Below, one piece after another: positions 17,144 through 26,079 of a stretch of 64,000 nucleotides of DNA. Made by a program: the position numbers and the translations under genes. Numbering within the stretch: the stretch's first letter is position 1; each line of letters starts with the position of its first letter. The stretch lies in the NCBI RefSeq assembly GCF_048537545.1, contig NZ_CP183218.1; one strand, written 5' to 3'. This DNA comes from Chania fonticola_B (GTDB lineage Bacteria; Pseudomonadota; Gammaproteobacteria; Enterobacterales; Enterobacteriaceae). The notes below the pieces were generated by a model. The model had not been told where the DNA came from and did not search any database. It was given only the letters and a program-made list of their open reading frames with translations.

Positions 17144-17806
17144 CTATCGATATAAACCCTGTAACTCGATATAACGCTGCACCGGGCGCGGCAGTAAATC
17201 GTCACAGCTGATGCCTTGGTGACGGCGCTGGCGTATCTCGGTGGCGGATATCTCCAGTAAAGGGGTATCTGCCAGGTAGATAAACCCGTGCGGCTGGCGG
17301 CTGAGCAGGGCGGCATCGGTGATTTGGTGCTGTTCCAGCCAGCGTTGCAGTTCTGGCGTATCCATCTGCTGGTTATAACCCGGGCGCGCCAGCACCAACA
17401 GGTGGCAGAAGTGCAACAGGTCTTGCCAGCGATGCCATTTGTGCAGGCTCAGCAGCGAGTCCTGGCCAATAATAAACGCCAGAGGCGCTGCGGCGCCACG
17501 TTCTTTACGAATCGTTTCGAAAGTCTCGATAGTGTAGGACGCGGTGGTGCGGTGCAATTCACGATCGTCCACGGCAAATAACGGGGTACCTGCGATGGCC
17601 AGCTCAACCATGGTTAGCCGCTGCTGCGCGTTGGCCTCCGGCTGTGGCCGATGAGGAGGCACATGGTTGGGCAACAACGTGACCTTATCAAGGCCGACTT
17701 CTTCAGCCAAGGCCGCCACCGGGCGCAGATGGCCGTAGTGGATTGGGTCAAAGGTGCCACCGAAAAAGGCGTGCAGGGTATGTGGCTGTTGCGGGCTAGT
17801 AGGCAT
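17144..17806 (-). CDS. nadD: Nicotinate-nucleotide adenylyltransferase
   Basis: 220 residues from ATG 17806; the frame is open to 17947 but similarity starts at MPTSPQQPHTLHAFFGGTFDP. The nucleotidyltransferase signatures GGTFDPIHYGHL (HxGH motif) and, near the C-terminus, LLEISATEIRQR (ISxTxIR) are intact. It converts nicotinate mononucleotide and ATP to deamido-NAD in NAD synthesis. The start overlaps the end of holA by 11 bases, which argues for coupled translation. Confidence 0.95.
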   Translation of the reverse strand: MPTSPQQPHTLHAFFGGTFDPIHYGHLRPVAALAEEVGLDKVTLLPNHVPPHRPQPEANAQQRLTMVELAIAGTPLFAVDDRELHRTTASYTIETFETIRKERGAAAPLAFIIGQDSLLSLHKWHRWQDLLHFCHLLVLARPGYNQQMDTPELQRWLEQHQITDAALLSRQPHGFIYLADTPLLEISATEIRQRRHQGISCDDLLPRPVQRYIELQGLYR

Positions 17807-18830
17807 CGGTGACACTCGTGGCCAGAGGTTTGCCGCAGAGCAGCATCGACAGGGTTTCCAGCTCCGGCCAAACCGACTGGCCGTAGTCTTTCTTGAGGGT
17901 GAGCTCAATTTGCGCCAACAGGTGCACTGCCTGCCGCAATTGTTCACCCGAAAGGCGTTGTAGAGCCTGAGTGATCAGGCTGCGGCGGTTCTGCCAGACC
18001 TTGAGCTGATCGAATAGCGTACGCAGCGGGGTGTGTGCCATGCGGCGTTGCAGGTTCAGCAGCATCAGCAGTTCCCGTTGCAGGGTACGCAGCAAGATCA
18101 CCGGCTCGACATCCTCTTGCTGGAGCTGCCGCAGGATATGCCAGGCACGTTTGCTCTTGCCTGCCAGCAGGGCATCCAGCCAGTGGAACGGGCTGAAGTG
18201 GGCTGCATCGTTTACCGCCTGCTCTACGCGGGGCAACGTCAGTTTACCATCGGGGTGCAGCAGCGAAAGTCGTTCCAACGCCTGCGAAAGTGCTAGCAGG
18301 TTGCCTTCATAGCAGTAACACAGCAGTTGATTGGCTGCGTCATCGAGATCCAGCTGCATGGATTTGGCTCGCTGGGCAACCCAACGCGGCAGCTGTGCCT
18401 GTTCCGGCGTTTGGCAACTGACCATGACGCCATTGGCGCTGAGAGCCTTGAACCAGGCGCTGTTCTCCTGGGCTTTGGTCAGGCGTGGGCCGCGCAGTAC
18501 CAACAGGATATCGTCATGCAGCAAAGCGGACAGCTTGACCAGTTGCTCGCCGATCGGGGCCGTTGGGCCGTTCTCGGGGAAAATCAGCAACAGGGTTTGC
18601 CGGCTGGCAAACAGGCTCATGGCTTGGCAGATACTGAAGATGGCATCCCAGTCGGTATGAACATCCAGGGAAATGCTGTAGTGCTCGGTGAACTGTTGCT
18701 GTTGGGCAGCCTGGCGGATCAGATCCTGGCTTTCCTGCAGCAACAAGGGTTCGTTACCGCTCAATAAATAACAAGCGCGCAGCCCCTCTCGGAGCTGCGC
18801 GGCAAGTTGTTCAGGATAAAGACGGATCAT
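17796..18830 (-). CDS. holA: DNA polymerase III delta subunit HolA
   Basis: 344 residues. The N-terminal MIRLYPEQLAAQLREGLRACYLLSGNEPLLLQES is the typical beta-clamp-binding wrench start of delta, followed by the three-domain clamp-loader fold (LLLIFPENGP, LLVLRGPRLTKAQENSAWFKAL, FHWLDALLAGKSKRAWHIL). Delta opens the sliding clamp within the clamp loader. It overlaps lptE by 4 bases upstream and nadD by 11 downstream, part of the leuS-lptE-holA-nadD unit. Confidence 0.95.
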   Translation of the reverse strand: MIRLYPEQLAAQLREGLRACYLLSGNEPLLLQESQDLIRQAAQQQQFTEHYSISLDVHTDWDAIFSICQAMSLFASRQTLLLIFPENGPTAPIGEQLVKLSALLHDDILLVLRGPRLTKAQENSAWFKALSANGVMVSCQTPEQAQLPRWVAQRAKSMQLDLDDAANQLLCYCYEGNLLALSQALERLSLLHPDGKLTLPRVEQAVNDAAHFSPFHWLDALLAGKSKRAWHILRQLQQEDVEPVILLRTLQRELLMLLNLQRRMAHTPLRTLFDQLKVWQNRRSLITQALQRLSGEQLRQAVHLLAQIELTLKKDYGQSVWPELETLSMLLCGKPLATSVTDAY

Positions 18831-19390
18831 TGTGCTGGGGTACTGGCCGCTTTTTCAGCAGCGATAGCGGCTTTTTCTTGCGTTTCTTGCACTGCCGCGT
18901 GCACCGCCAGCATCTTACGCAGAATTTGCTGGGCAGCCTGCTCACGCATTTCCTGCATAATGATGTCCTGCTCGGCGTCTTTGGCCAACGCAGTCAGTGG
19001 GTTATCAAAGAAAGAGCGGAAGACTTTGACGTTGATCGGGTAGATATCATGCCCTGGGATCAATACCTGGGCCTGAACCGTCATCACCAATTGAAATTCG
19101 GCCGTTTTACCGTCCTGGAAGATCGAAACAGTATCCTGACTCTGCGTCGAATTGACGATGCGCAGTGACGGGACTTCCTTGTGGGCTGGATCGTATTTGA
19201 CCACGGTTGCCCCGCTTAGACGCAATTGCTCGCGCACGGCACGGGTTAGTGGGCCAAAGGGATCATAGCTATCCAGGATCAGCGTATGCAATTCTGTGGG
19301 CACCTGCGCGGTGCCGCGCAGATGAAAACCGCAGCCGGCGGTGACAAGCACCGCCAACCCCAGCAACAACGTCAGAATACGATGTCGCAC
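18827..19390 (-). CDS. lptE: LPS-assembly lipoprotein LptE (RlpB)
   Basis: 187 residues. Lipoprotein signal MRHRILTLLLGLAVLVTAGC, with the acylated Cys at 20, followed by GFHLRGTAQVPTELHTL, a family signature. LptE plugs the LptD barrel and delivers lipopolysaccharide to the outer leaflet. The C-terminal 30 residues are Ala-rich (QEKAAIAAEKAASTPAQ), probably a flexible tail. The gene starts 14 bases after leuS. Confidence 0.95.
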   Translation of the reverse strand: MRHRILTLLLGLAVLVTAGCGFHLRGTAQVPTELHTLILDSYDPFGPLTRAVREQLRLSGATVVKYDPAHKEVPSLRIVNSTQSQDTVSIFQDGKTAEFQLVMTVQAQVLIPGHDIYPINVKVFRSFFDNPLTALAKDAEQDIIMQEMREQAAQQILRKMLAVHAAVQETQEKAAIAAEKAASTPAQ

Positions 19391-19404
19391 AAAGCCTCCT
19401 TGAG

Positions 19405-21987
19405 TTAACCCACCACCAGGTTAAGCAATTTGCCTGGAACATAGATCACTTTACGTACCGTGACCCCTTCCAGATATTTGGCCACCAGATGTTCCTGGGC
19501 GGCGCGCTCACGCACTTGTTCTTCGGTAGCATCGGCTGGCACGGTGACTTTTGCCCGCACTTTGCCGTTAACCTGTACCACCACCAGTTTGGAATCTTCC
19601 ACCATGGCGGCTTCGTCAGCTACCGGCCATGGTGCCGTGTCTACGTCGCCTTCGGCGTTCAACGCCTGCCACAGGGTGAAGCAGACGTGCGGTGTGAACG
19701 GATACAGCATACGTACCACGGCCAGCAAGGCTTCTTGCAGCAGCGCGCGATCCTGTTCACTTTCCTGCGGCGCACGGCCCAGTTTGTTCATCAGCTCCAT
19801 CACGGCGGCGATGGCGGTGTTGAAGGTCTGGCGGCGGCCGATATCGTCGGTTACTTTGGCGATGGTTTTATGCACGTCGCGGCGCAGGGCTTTCTGATCT
19901 TCATTGAGCTCGCTGACGTTCAGTGGCTGAACCGCCCCTTGCTCAACGTGGTCGTAAGCCAGTTTCCAGACGCGCTTGAGGAAGCGGTTTGCCCCTTCAA
20001 CGCCAGATTCTTGCCATTCCAGCGTCATTTCGGCTGGGGAAGCAAACATCATGAACAGACGCACGGTATCCGCGCCGTATTTTTCTACCATCACCTGCGG
20101 GTCGATGCCGTTGTTCTTCGACTTCGACATTTTGCTCATGCCAGCATAGACCAGTTCGCGGCCTTCAGGATCGGTTGCTTTGACAATGCGGCCTTTCTCG
20201 TCGCGTTCGACGGTGGCATCAACCGGAGATATCCAGACGCGTTCGCCGCTGGTGCCGGTGTAGTAGAAGGCATCGGCCAACACCATGCCTTGGCACAGCA
20301 GGCGTTTGGCAGGCTCGTCTGAATCGACCAGGCCAGCATCACGCATCAGCTTGTGGAAGAAGCGGAAATACATCAGGTGCATGATGGCGTGTTCGATCCC
20401 GCCAACATATTGATCGACCGGCAGCCAGTAGTTGGCCGCAGCCGGATCCAGCATGCCTTTATCGTACTGCGGGCAAGTGTAGCGCGCGTAGTACCAGGAA
20501 GATTCCATAAAGGTGTCGAAGGTGTCGGTTTCACGCAGCGCCGGCTGGCCGTTAACGGTGGTTTTTGCCCACTCGGGATCGGCTTTGATCGGGCTGGTGA
20601 TGCCGTCCATCACGACATCTTCTGGCAAGATGACCGGCAGCTGGTCTTCTGGCGTTGGCATTACGGTGCCGTCTTCCAGAGTGACCATTGGGATTGGAGC
20701 CCCCCAGTAGCGCTGACGGGACACGCCCCAATCGCGCAGACGGTAGTTCACCTTGCGCTGGCCGACGCCTTTGGCCACTAGCTTGTCGGCGATGGCGTTA
20801 AAGCCTGCCAGGTGATCCAGGCCGTCGAATTCACCGGAGTTGAACAGGGTGCCTTTTTCGGTCATCGCTTCGGCGCTGACGTCTGGCTTGCTGCCATCCA
20901 GGTTCAAAATGACCGGTTTGATCTGCAGATCGTATTTGGTGGCGAATTCCCAGTCACGCTGATCGTGGCCAGGGACGGCCATTACCGCGCCAGTGCCGTA
21001 TTCCATCAGGACGAAGTTGGCGACCCAGATTGGCAGCTTCTCACCGCTCAACGGATGGATGGCAAACAGGCCGGTGGCCATGCCTTTCTTCTCCATGGTG
21101 GCCATTTCGGCTTCGGCAACCTTGGTGTTGCGGCATTCGTCGATGAAGTCTGTCAGCGCCGGGTTGTTGACTGCGCCCTGCTGTGCCAGCGGGTGACCTG
21201 CGGCAACGGCGACATAGGTAGCCCCCATAAAGGTGTCTGGGCGGGTGGTGTAAACGGTGACTTTCTCAGCGCTGTCGGCAACGTCGAAGGTGATTTCTAC
21301 CCCTTCGGAACGGCCAATCCAGTTTCGCTGCATGGTTTTCACCTGCTCTGGCCAGCTTTCCAGCGTGTCCAGATCGTTGAGCAGTTGATCGGCGTAATCG
21401 GTGATTTTAATAAACCACTGTGGGATCTCTTTACGCTCAACCTTGGTATCACAGCGCCAGCAGCAGCCGTCGATAACCTGTTCGTTGGCCAGTACGGTCA
21501 GATCGTGTGGGCACCAGTTCACCGCCGAAGTCTTCTTGTAGACCATGCCTTTTTCGTACAGCTTGGTGAAGAACCACTGCTCCCAACGGTAGTAGTCAGG
21601 ATCGCAGGTGGCGATCTCGCGATCCCAGTCATAGCCGAAGCCCAGCAGTTTCAGCTGGTTCTTCATATATTCGATGTTGTCGTAGGTCCAAGGGGCCGGT
21701 GCGGTTTTGTTTTTTACCGCCGCGCCTTCGGCTGGCAGGCCAAACGCATCCCAGCCAATTGGCTGTAGCACGTTTTTGCCCAGCATACGCTGGTAGCGGG
21801 AGATCACGTCGCCAATGGTGTAGTTCCGAACATGACCCATGTGCAGACGACCAGAAGGGTATGGCAGCATGGATAGGCAGTAATACTTTTCCTTGCTGGC
21901 GTCTTCGGTAACCTTGAAAGTTTGCTTCTCTTGCCAGTGAAGCTGTACGTTCGATTCTATCTCTTCGGGGCGGTATTGCTCTTGCAT
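19405..21987 (-). CDS. leuS: Leucyl-tRNA synthetase
   Basis: 860 residues from ATG 21987, exactly the E. coli length; an open frame to 22176 lacks similarity. Class I signatures: PYPSGRLHMGHVRNY (HMGH) near 40-55 and MSKMSKSKNNGIDP (KMSKS) near 615. The editing domain lies between them (YTTRPDTFMGATYVAVAAGHP, the Thr-rich and GTGAVMAVPGHDQRD segments). It charges tRNA-Leu; the cognate leuW-type tRNA gene is also in this window. Divergent from ybeL across a 268-base promoter region. Confidence 0.98.
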   Translation of the reverse strand: MQEQYRPEEIESNVQLHWQEKQTFKVTEDASKEKYYCLSMLPYPSGRLHMGHVRNYTIGDVISRYQRMLGKNVLQPIGWDAFGLPAEGAAVKNKTAPAPWTYDNIEYMKNQLKLLGFGYDWDREIATCDPDYYRWEQWFFTKLYEKGMVYKKTSAVNWCPHDLTVLANEQVIDGCCWRCDTKVERKEIPQWFIKITDYADQLLNDLDTLESWPEQVKTMQRNWIGRSEGVEITFDVADSAEKVTVYTTRPDTFMGATYVAVAAGHPLAQQGAVNNPALTDFIDECRNTKVAEAEMATMEKKGMATGLFAIHPLSGEKLPIWVANFVLMEYGTGAVMAVPGHDQRDWEFATKYDLQIKPVILNLDGSKPDVSAEAMTEKGTLFNSGEFDGLDHLAGFNAIADKLVAKGVGQRKVNYRLRDWGVSRQRYWGAPIPMVTLEDGTVMPTPEDQLPVILPEDVVMDGITSPIKADPEWAKTTVNGQPALRETDTFDTFMESSWYYARYTCPQYDKGMLDPAAANYWLPVDQYVGGIEHAIMHLMYFRFFHKLMRDAGLVDSDEPAKRLLCQGMVLADAFYYTGTSGERVWISPVDATVERDEKGRIVKATDPEGRELVYAGMSKMSKSKNNGIDPQVMVEKYGADTVRLFMMFASPAEMTLEWQESGVEGANRFLKRVWKLAYDHVEQGAVQPLNVSELNEDQKALRRDVHKTIAKVTDDIGRRQTFNTAIAAVMELMNKLGRAPQESEQDRALLQEALLAVVRMLYPFTPHVCFTLWQALNAEGDVDTAPWPVADEAAMVEDSKLVVVQVNGKVRAKVTVPADATEEQVRERAAQEHLVAKYLEGVTVRKVIYVPGKLLNLVVG

Positions 21988-22255
21988 GGCGGCCGATGGT
22001 CCTGTAGGTGTGTAACAGCTACATCCGTAGCATTCTGTGAGTATCTTTAGATCTGCATAGCATAGCTGATAAGACCTGCCAGCAACAACACCAAGCGGTC
22101 TGACTCGACGTATTAAAAAAATATCTGTGCCATGATGTGACTCACAATCTGCCAAAACCTCACCTAGCCAAGCCACATCAGTGATTTACGACTAAAATAA
22201 TAACGAGTAGTTTTAGGGGAGAAGTCCTGTCGCAGTAGTTCATCGAGGAGAAGCT

Positions 22256-22738
22256 ATGAACAAGGTTGCTCAGTATTACCGCGAGTTGGTGACGTCACTG
22301 ACGGAACGTTTAAAGAACGGTGAGCGTGACATTGACCAATTGGTCGCCAGCGCCGAGAAACGTTTGAACGAGGTGGAGGAACTCAGCCGTACGGAAGTGG
22401 AGCAGTTGACCCGGGCGGTGCGCCGCGATTTGGAAGAGTTCGCCCGCAGCTATCAAGAGAGCCGGGAGGAATTCACCGACAGCGTGTTTATGCGCGTGAT
22501 TAAAGAAAGCCTGTGGCAGGAATTGGCGGATATCACCGATAAAACCCAGTTAGAGTGGCGTGAGGTGTTTAAGGATGTCAGCCATCACGGCGTCTACCAC
22601 AGCGGCGAGGTGGTCGGGCTGGGCAATCTGGTGTGTGAGAAATGCCATCACCATCTGGCTTTCTATACCCCGGAGGTGCTGCCACTGTGCCCGAAGTGTG
22701 GCCACGATCAGTTCCAACGCCGGCCGTTTGAGCCTTAA
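22256..22738 (+). CDS. ybeL: Zinc-ribbon protein YbeL (DUF1451)
   Basis: 160 residues, preceded by GAGGAG 7 bases before the ATG. A long acidic helical region (about 15-110; TERLKNGERDIDQLVASAEKRLNEV) is followed by a C-terminal zinc ribbon with C-EKC ... CPKC pairs (residues about 127-150). It matches E. coli YbeL by size, architecture and the leuS neighbourhood. Function unknown. The ybeQ-hscC block that follows ybeL in E. coli is absent here. Confidence 0.92.
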   Translation: MNKVAQYYRELVTSLTERLKNGERDIDQLVASAEKRLNEVEELSRTEVEQLTRAVRRDLEEFARSYQESREEFTDSVFMRVIKESLWQELADITDKTQLEWREVFKDVSHHGVYHSGEVVGLGNLVCEKCHHHLAFYTPEVLPLCPKCGHDQFQRRPFEP

Positions 22739-22791
22739 GGCTATTTCCCCTCATGTTGCATGAGGGGAATTTACAGCTTATTGAGAAAGCA

Positions 22792-23187
22792 TCACTGGCA
22801 GGGGGAGTCCCCTCTGTTATTTTGCAACAGAATCTGCGCATCTTCCGTCAGGGCGATATTGGTGCCGTCAGCCAGGCACAATATCGCATAGGAGAGTTCA
22901 GTATCCCCTTTTGCAAAGTCCATAACGGCGGCAGCGCTAGCTTTTTCACCTTTCAACTTTACCAGATAGTGGTCGCAATCATCCTGGCAGTTACTCATCG
23001 GTGCAAACTGACTCAGACCGAGTTCTTCTATGGTCACTTCACCTAGATGTTCTTTGACGATGCTGTTTTGGTTAAAAGCTAGTGTGGCATCCTGCTTAAG
23101 TTCATACCGGACCCAAAAAAACAGTGCCGCGGCCACAATAACGACGGCTAGCAAGCCGATCAGTAACTTGCGAAAATATCCTTTCAT
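22792..23187 (-). CDS. Unknown membrane-anchored protein, 131 residues
   Basis: Minus strand with GGGAGAGACG before the ATG. One N-terminal transmembrane segment (about 7-26, KLLIGLLAVVIVAAALFFWV) and the rest probably periplasmic, with four Cys: SNCQDDCDHY in the middle, ILCLADG and the C-terminal SPCQ, which suggests two disulfides. I do not recognise the family. Its 3' end faces the ybeL stop 53 bases away. No operon partner: the next gene upstream is the IS transposase region. It occupies part of the place of ybeQ-hscC in E. coli. Confidence 0.75.
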   Translation of the reverse strand: MKGYFRKLLIGLLAVVIVAAALFFWVRYELKQDATLAFNQNSIVKEHLGEVTIEELGLSQFAPMSNCQDDCDHYLVKLKGEKASAAAVMDFAKGDTELSYAILCLADGTNIALTEDAQILLQNNRGDSPCQ

Positions 23188-23731
23188 TCGTCTCTCCCTG
23201 TATCATTGTGGCGGCATTGTCTTGTTTTATTGAACAAAAGTAAACCGGTCCGGAGTGATTGCTCTATGTCGAGATAAAGCCCAATCGGTTGATATGGGTT
23301 GGCACCTTGACGTCGGTATGATGTCTACGGTGAGTAGCTGATTGTGACGGTACTTCAGCTGGGGATTATGCAGAACGCCGACACGCCGTAAACCCGTTCA
23401 TGGGGGCTCGCAATCGCGCCTCCTTGCGCTCAGCGGTTGGCTAACCTGCATAATCCTCACCTGCCAGAGGCCTCGGCGTAGCGGTAAAAAGCGGGTTCGG
23501 AGTTGTGCTCAGTTGCAGGTGTTAGTTTGTTACAGGACTGATGTAGATAACGTAGTTGAGGATGTGGCACGTTCTTTCCCCTCACCCCAACCCTCTCCCA
23601 CAGGGTGAGGGAGCTGCCCGGCATCTTTGATAAGGCTGTGCAGCTTCGGAAAGTAGGGCGTAAGCACAAGAAATACAAGGTATTACACAGGGCAATCAGC
23701 ACACTCGATCGGTTCCCTCTCCCTGTGGGAG
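23188..23731. other. Gene-free stretch with dispersed repeats left of the IS element
   Basis: No gene is credible. At 23579-23612 lies CCCCTCACCCCAACCCTCTC and its continuation, one copy of the palindromic repeat also found at 39982-40016 and 40131-40165. A half of another copy (23714-23731) is cut by the IS element. A segment around 23370-23460 (ACGCCGTAAACCCGTTCATG) looks like other dispersed chromosomal repeats, but has no second copy in this window that I found. Confidence 0.55.
23579..23612. repeat. Palindromic dispersed repeat, copy 1
   Basis: CCCCTCACCCCAACCCTCTCCCACAGG-type element with GGGTGAGGG at its end; the same core is seen at 39982-40016, 40131-40165 and, split by the IS, at 23714-23731 plus 25017-25038. 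Confidence 0.75.
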
Positions 23732-25016
23732 TGTACAGACCGGGGACATGGTAGACAGGTGTTCAAGGACATGGTGAACACTTTTTAACATCCTTTACCC
23801 ATGATGATCGACCTATTTCTCAGGTCGATCATCCCCACTTTCGTGCTGTACCACCATATCTCGTAGTAGCCCTCTCTCTCACTTTCCTTCAGCCCGACAT
23901 ATTCACCGATAAAGGCCTTGCCCACTTTCAGACCCATCCCTTTCAGGCTTAGTTTTCCACTGACATCCACTTTCCTGACCAGGACCCCCTCGTCATACTC
24001 GGCTGCCGCCGGATTGCCATTGTACTGTCGCGATGAAGGCTGATAACGGGACGCTGGCACCGCCATTGACAGGGCTTCGTGTGGGCGTTCCAGGTTGTAG
24101 GTATCTCGCCAGGCGTCGAACACCTCCTGCAACTGCGCGGCATGGGTAAACCACCGTCCCTGCAGGAGCTCTGCCTTCAGGCTGCGGTGGAAGCGCTCCA
24201 GCTTACCCTGAGTCTGAGGATGATAAGGCCGAGAGTGACCCACCCGGATACCCTGACGCATCAGCCACAGTTCCAGCGCGGTCCAACTGCCCGTCGTGTC
24301 GCCCCAGGGGGCACCATTATCCATGGTCATTCTCTCCGGCAAGCCATAACGTTCGAACACCGCTATCAACTGTGACTGCACGGTGACACGTCGCTCGTCC
24401 GGGCAGTGCGCCAGACAGAGCGAGAAGCGCGAATGGTCATCCAGCAAGGTCAGCGGATGACAACGCCCTTCGGCGAAGGAGAAGTGGCCTTTAAAGTCCA
24501 TCTGCCAGAGTCGGTTCGGGGCGTCATGTTCAAAGCGTCCGACGGTGGGCGCCGGTGACGGACCGCCCGGTAGCAGGTCATGGCGGCGCATGAGGTTATG
24601 CACGGTGCTGGCGGCCGGTAACGTATGCCCCTGCATCTCGAGCCACCGCTTGAGCTTGCGTGCGCCCCACATCGGATGGGCCAGGTGTGCAGCGCGGAGA
24701 TGTTGGACAACGGTGTCAGAGGTTCTGCTGGGGGAATGGTGTGGCACTCGAGAACGTTCGTTCAGACCGGCGCGCCCATCAGAGTGCCAGCGATGTAACC
24801 ACTTGTATGCGGTAGCAGGCGCTATGCCGAACTGACGGCATAGCGCACGGATATTAGCGCCTTCTTGTGAGGCGAAAAGCACAAACTCGGTACGTAATGA
24901 CATGGCAGATCTCTCATCCCACGGCATAAGCAACTCCACTCAGAAGTACTCATACCTATGTTGTAAGTGTCTACCATGTCCCCGAACAAGTGTTCATGAT
25001 GTCCCCGGTCTGTACA
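23732..25016 (-). mobile_element. Complete IS481-family insertion sequence
   Basis: 1285 bp. Both ends read TGTACAGACCGGGGACAT inwards (18 identical bases), followed by subterminal copies of GGACATGGTGAACAC / GGGGACATGGTAGACA, probably extra transposase-binding sites. The flanks carry the 5-bp direct duplication GGGAG (23727-23731 and 25017-25021). One intact transposase gene fills most of it. Removing the element and one GGGAG restores the uninterrupted repeat CCCTCTCCCTGTGGGAGAGG seen at 40131. It is an intact, possibly recent insertion. Confidence 0.93.
23785..24927 (-). CDS. IS481-family transposase
   Basis: 380 residues from ATG 24927 (MPWDERSAMSLRTEF, the usual family start; a GTG four codons earlier is open). 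An N-terminal helix-turn-helix (about 20-55, ALCRQFGIAPATAYKWLHRW) precedes an rve-type integrase core with the DDE residues in WQMDFKG (about D144), TMDNGAPW (about D203) and QGKLERFHRSLKAEL (about E244). A small C-terminal beta domain follows. No frameshift or missing catalytic residue, so it should be functional. Confidence 0.95.
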   Translation of the reverse strand: MPWDERSAMSLRTEFVLFASQEGANIRALCRQFGIAPATAYKWLHRWHSDGRAGLNERSRVPHHSPSRTSDTVVQHLRAAHLAHPMWGARKLKRWLEMQGHTLPAASTVHNLMRRHDLLPGGPSPAPTVGRFEHDAPNRLWQMDFKGHFSFAEGRCHPLTLLDDHSRFSLCLAHCPDERRVTVQSQLIAVFERYGLPERMTMDNGAPWGDTTGSWTALELWLMRQGIRVGHSRPYHPQTQGKLERFHRSLKAELLQGRWFTHAAQLQEVFDAWRDTYNLERPHEALSMAVPASRYQPSSRQYNGNPAAAEYDEGVLVRKVDVSGKLSLKGMGLKVGKAFIGEYVGLKESEREGYYEIWWYSTKVGMIDLRNRSIIMGKGC

Positions 25017-25042
25017 GGGAGAGGGTTAGGGTGAGGGGTCAT

Positions 25043-25975
25043 TTAATAACGTGAAACACACTCGACCATCAGATCGATAAAGCCCTGGCGGTTGATATGG
25101 GTCAACACCTCGACGTTCGCCGGTTTACCGTTTTGGCCAAACTCATCCACTACCGTCATGCCCACGGTGTAGTGACCTTGGGTCTCCACACCCACCCACA
25201 GCTCACGGCTTTCAAACAGCTCCGGGGCCAGCAGCCAGGCGATGGTGCAAGGATCGTGCATGGCGGCACCCGGCAGGCCGCGCGGGTGGCTGAGATACAA
25301 CGGCAGGTAGAAATCGAGCATGCTGGCTACCGCTGCCGCCACCGGATTATTAATGCTACGGATGCGCTCGATATCCTGTGGTAACACCAATGCCTGATGG
25401 GTGACGTTCAACCCGGCCATGGTTAGAGGCACGCCGGATTGCAGCACAATTTCGGCCGCTTCCGGATCGACGTAGATATTGAATTCGGCCACCGGCGTGG
25501 TGTTGCCAGCATTCAGCCCACCGCCCATAAACACGATGCGTTCAATCTTGCTTTTCAACTCTGCGTGCTGTGACAGCAGCAAGGCAATATTGGTCATCGG
25601 GCCGGTGACCACCAGCGTAATCGGCTCTGGGCTGGTACGTAGCAGATCGGCAATTAACTCGACCGCAGTTTGCTTGACTGGCTGAAAATCCGGTGCTGGC
25701 AAATGGGTGTTGCCCATCCCGGTATCACCGTGCACGTAGTCGGCAATGACCAGATCGCGCATCAAGGGCTTGGCGGCACCGCCAGCGACCAGGACATCTT
25801 GCCGTTGCATCAGCGTCAGCAGGCCGAGTGCGTTATGCAGGGTTTTTTGCGGTGTCTGGTTACCGGCGGAAGTGGTGACGGCTTTAACATCCAACGTAGG
25901 GGCACGTAGCGCCATGGCAAGGGCAATAGCGTCATCAAGGCCTGGATCACAATCGATAATAATAGGGCGGGACAT
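25043..25975 (-). CDS. rihA: Pyrimidine-specific ribonucleoside hydrolase RihA
   Basis: 310 residues from ATG 25975 (AAGGAG 7 bases upstream; E. coli RihA 311). The calcium-binding aspartate cluster IIIDCDPGLDDAIAL near the start and the MGGGLNAGNTTPVAEFNIYVDPEAA segment with substrate-binding Asn and Glu are diagnostic of the nucleoside hydrolase family. MHDPCTIAWLL holds the active-site His/Asp pair. It splits cytidine and uridine into base and ribose. Located after gltL as in E. coli; the IS element ends 26 bases beyond its stop. Confidence 0.93.
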   Translation of the reverse strand: MSRPIIIDCDPGLDDAIALAMALRAPTLDVKAVTTSAGNQTPQKTLHNALGLLTLMQRQDVLVAGGAAKPLMRDLVIADYVHGDTGMGNTHLPAPDFQPVKQTAVELIADLLRTSPEPITLVVTGPMTNIALLLSQHAELKSKIERIVFMGGGLNAGNTTPVAEFNIYVDPEAAEIVLQSGVPLTMAGLNVTHQALVLPQDIERIRSINNPVAAAVASMLDFYLPLYLSHPRGLPGAAMHDPCTIAWLLAPELFESRELWVGVETQGHYTVGMTVVDEFGQNGKPANVEVLTHINRQGFIDLMVECVSRY

Positions 25976-26079
25976 CACTTTCTCCTTCAGCGTTATCATT
26001 ATGCTTTGAGGATCGGGGGAAAGTGCGAAAGAAACAAGCACTATTGATGCGCCCTGGGGGGCAGGGCGCATCTGGTAAA

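Noticed and set aside
20812..21768. Long plus-strand open frame (318 codons) antisense to leuS
   Set aside because: Shadow frame in a GC-rich conserved gene; no family resemblance or ribosome-binding site, and leuS is certain.
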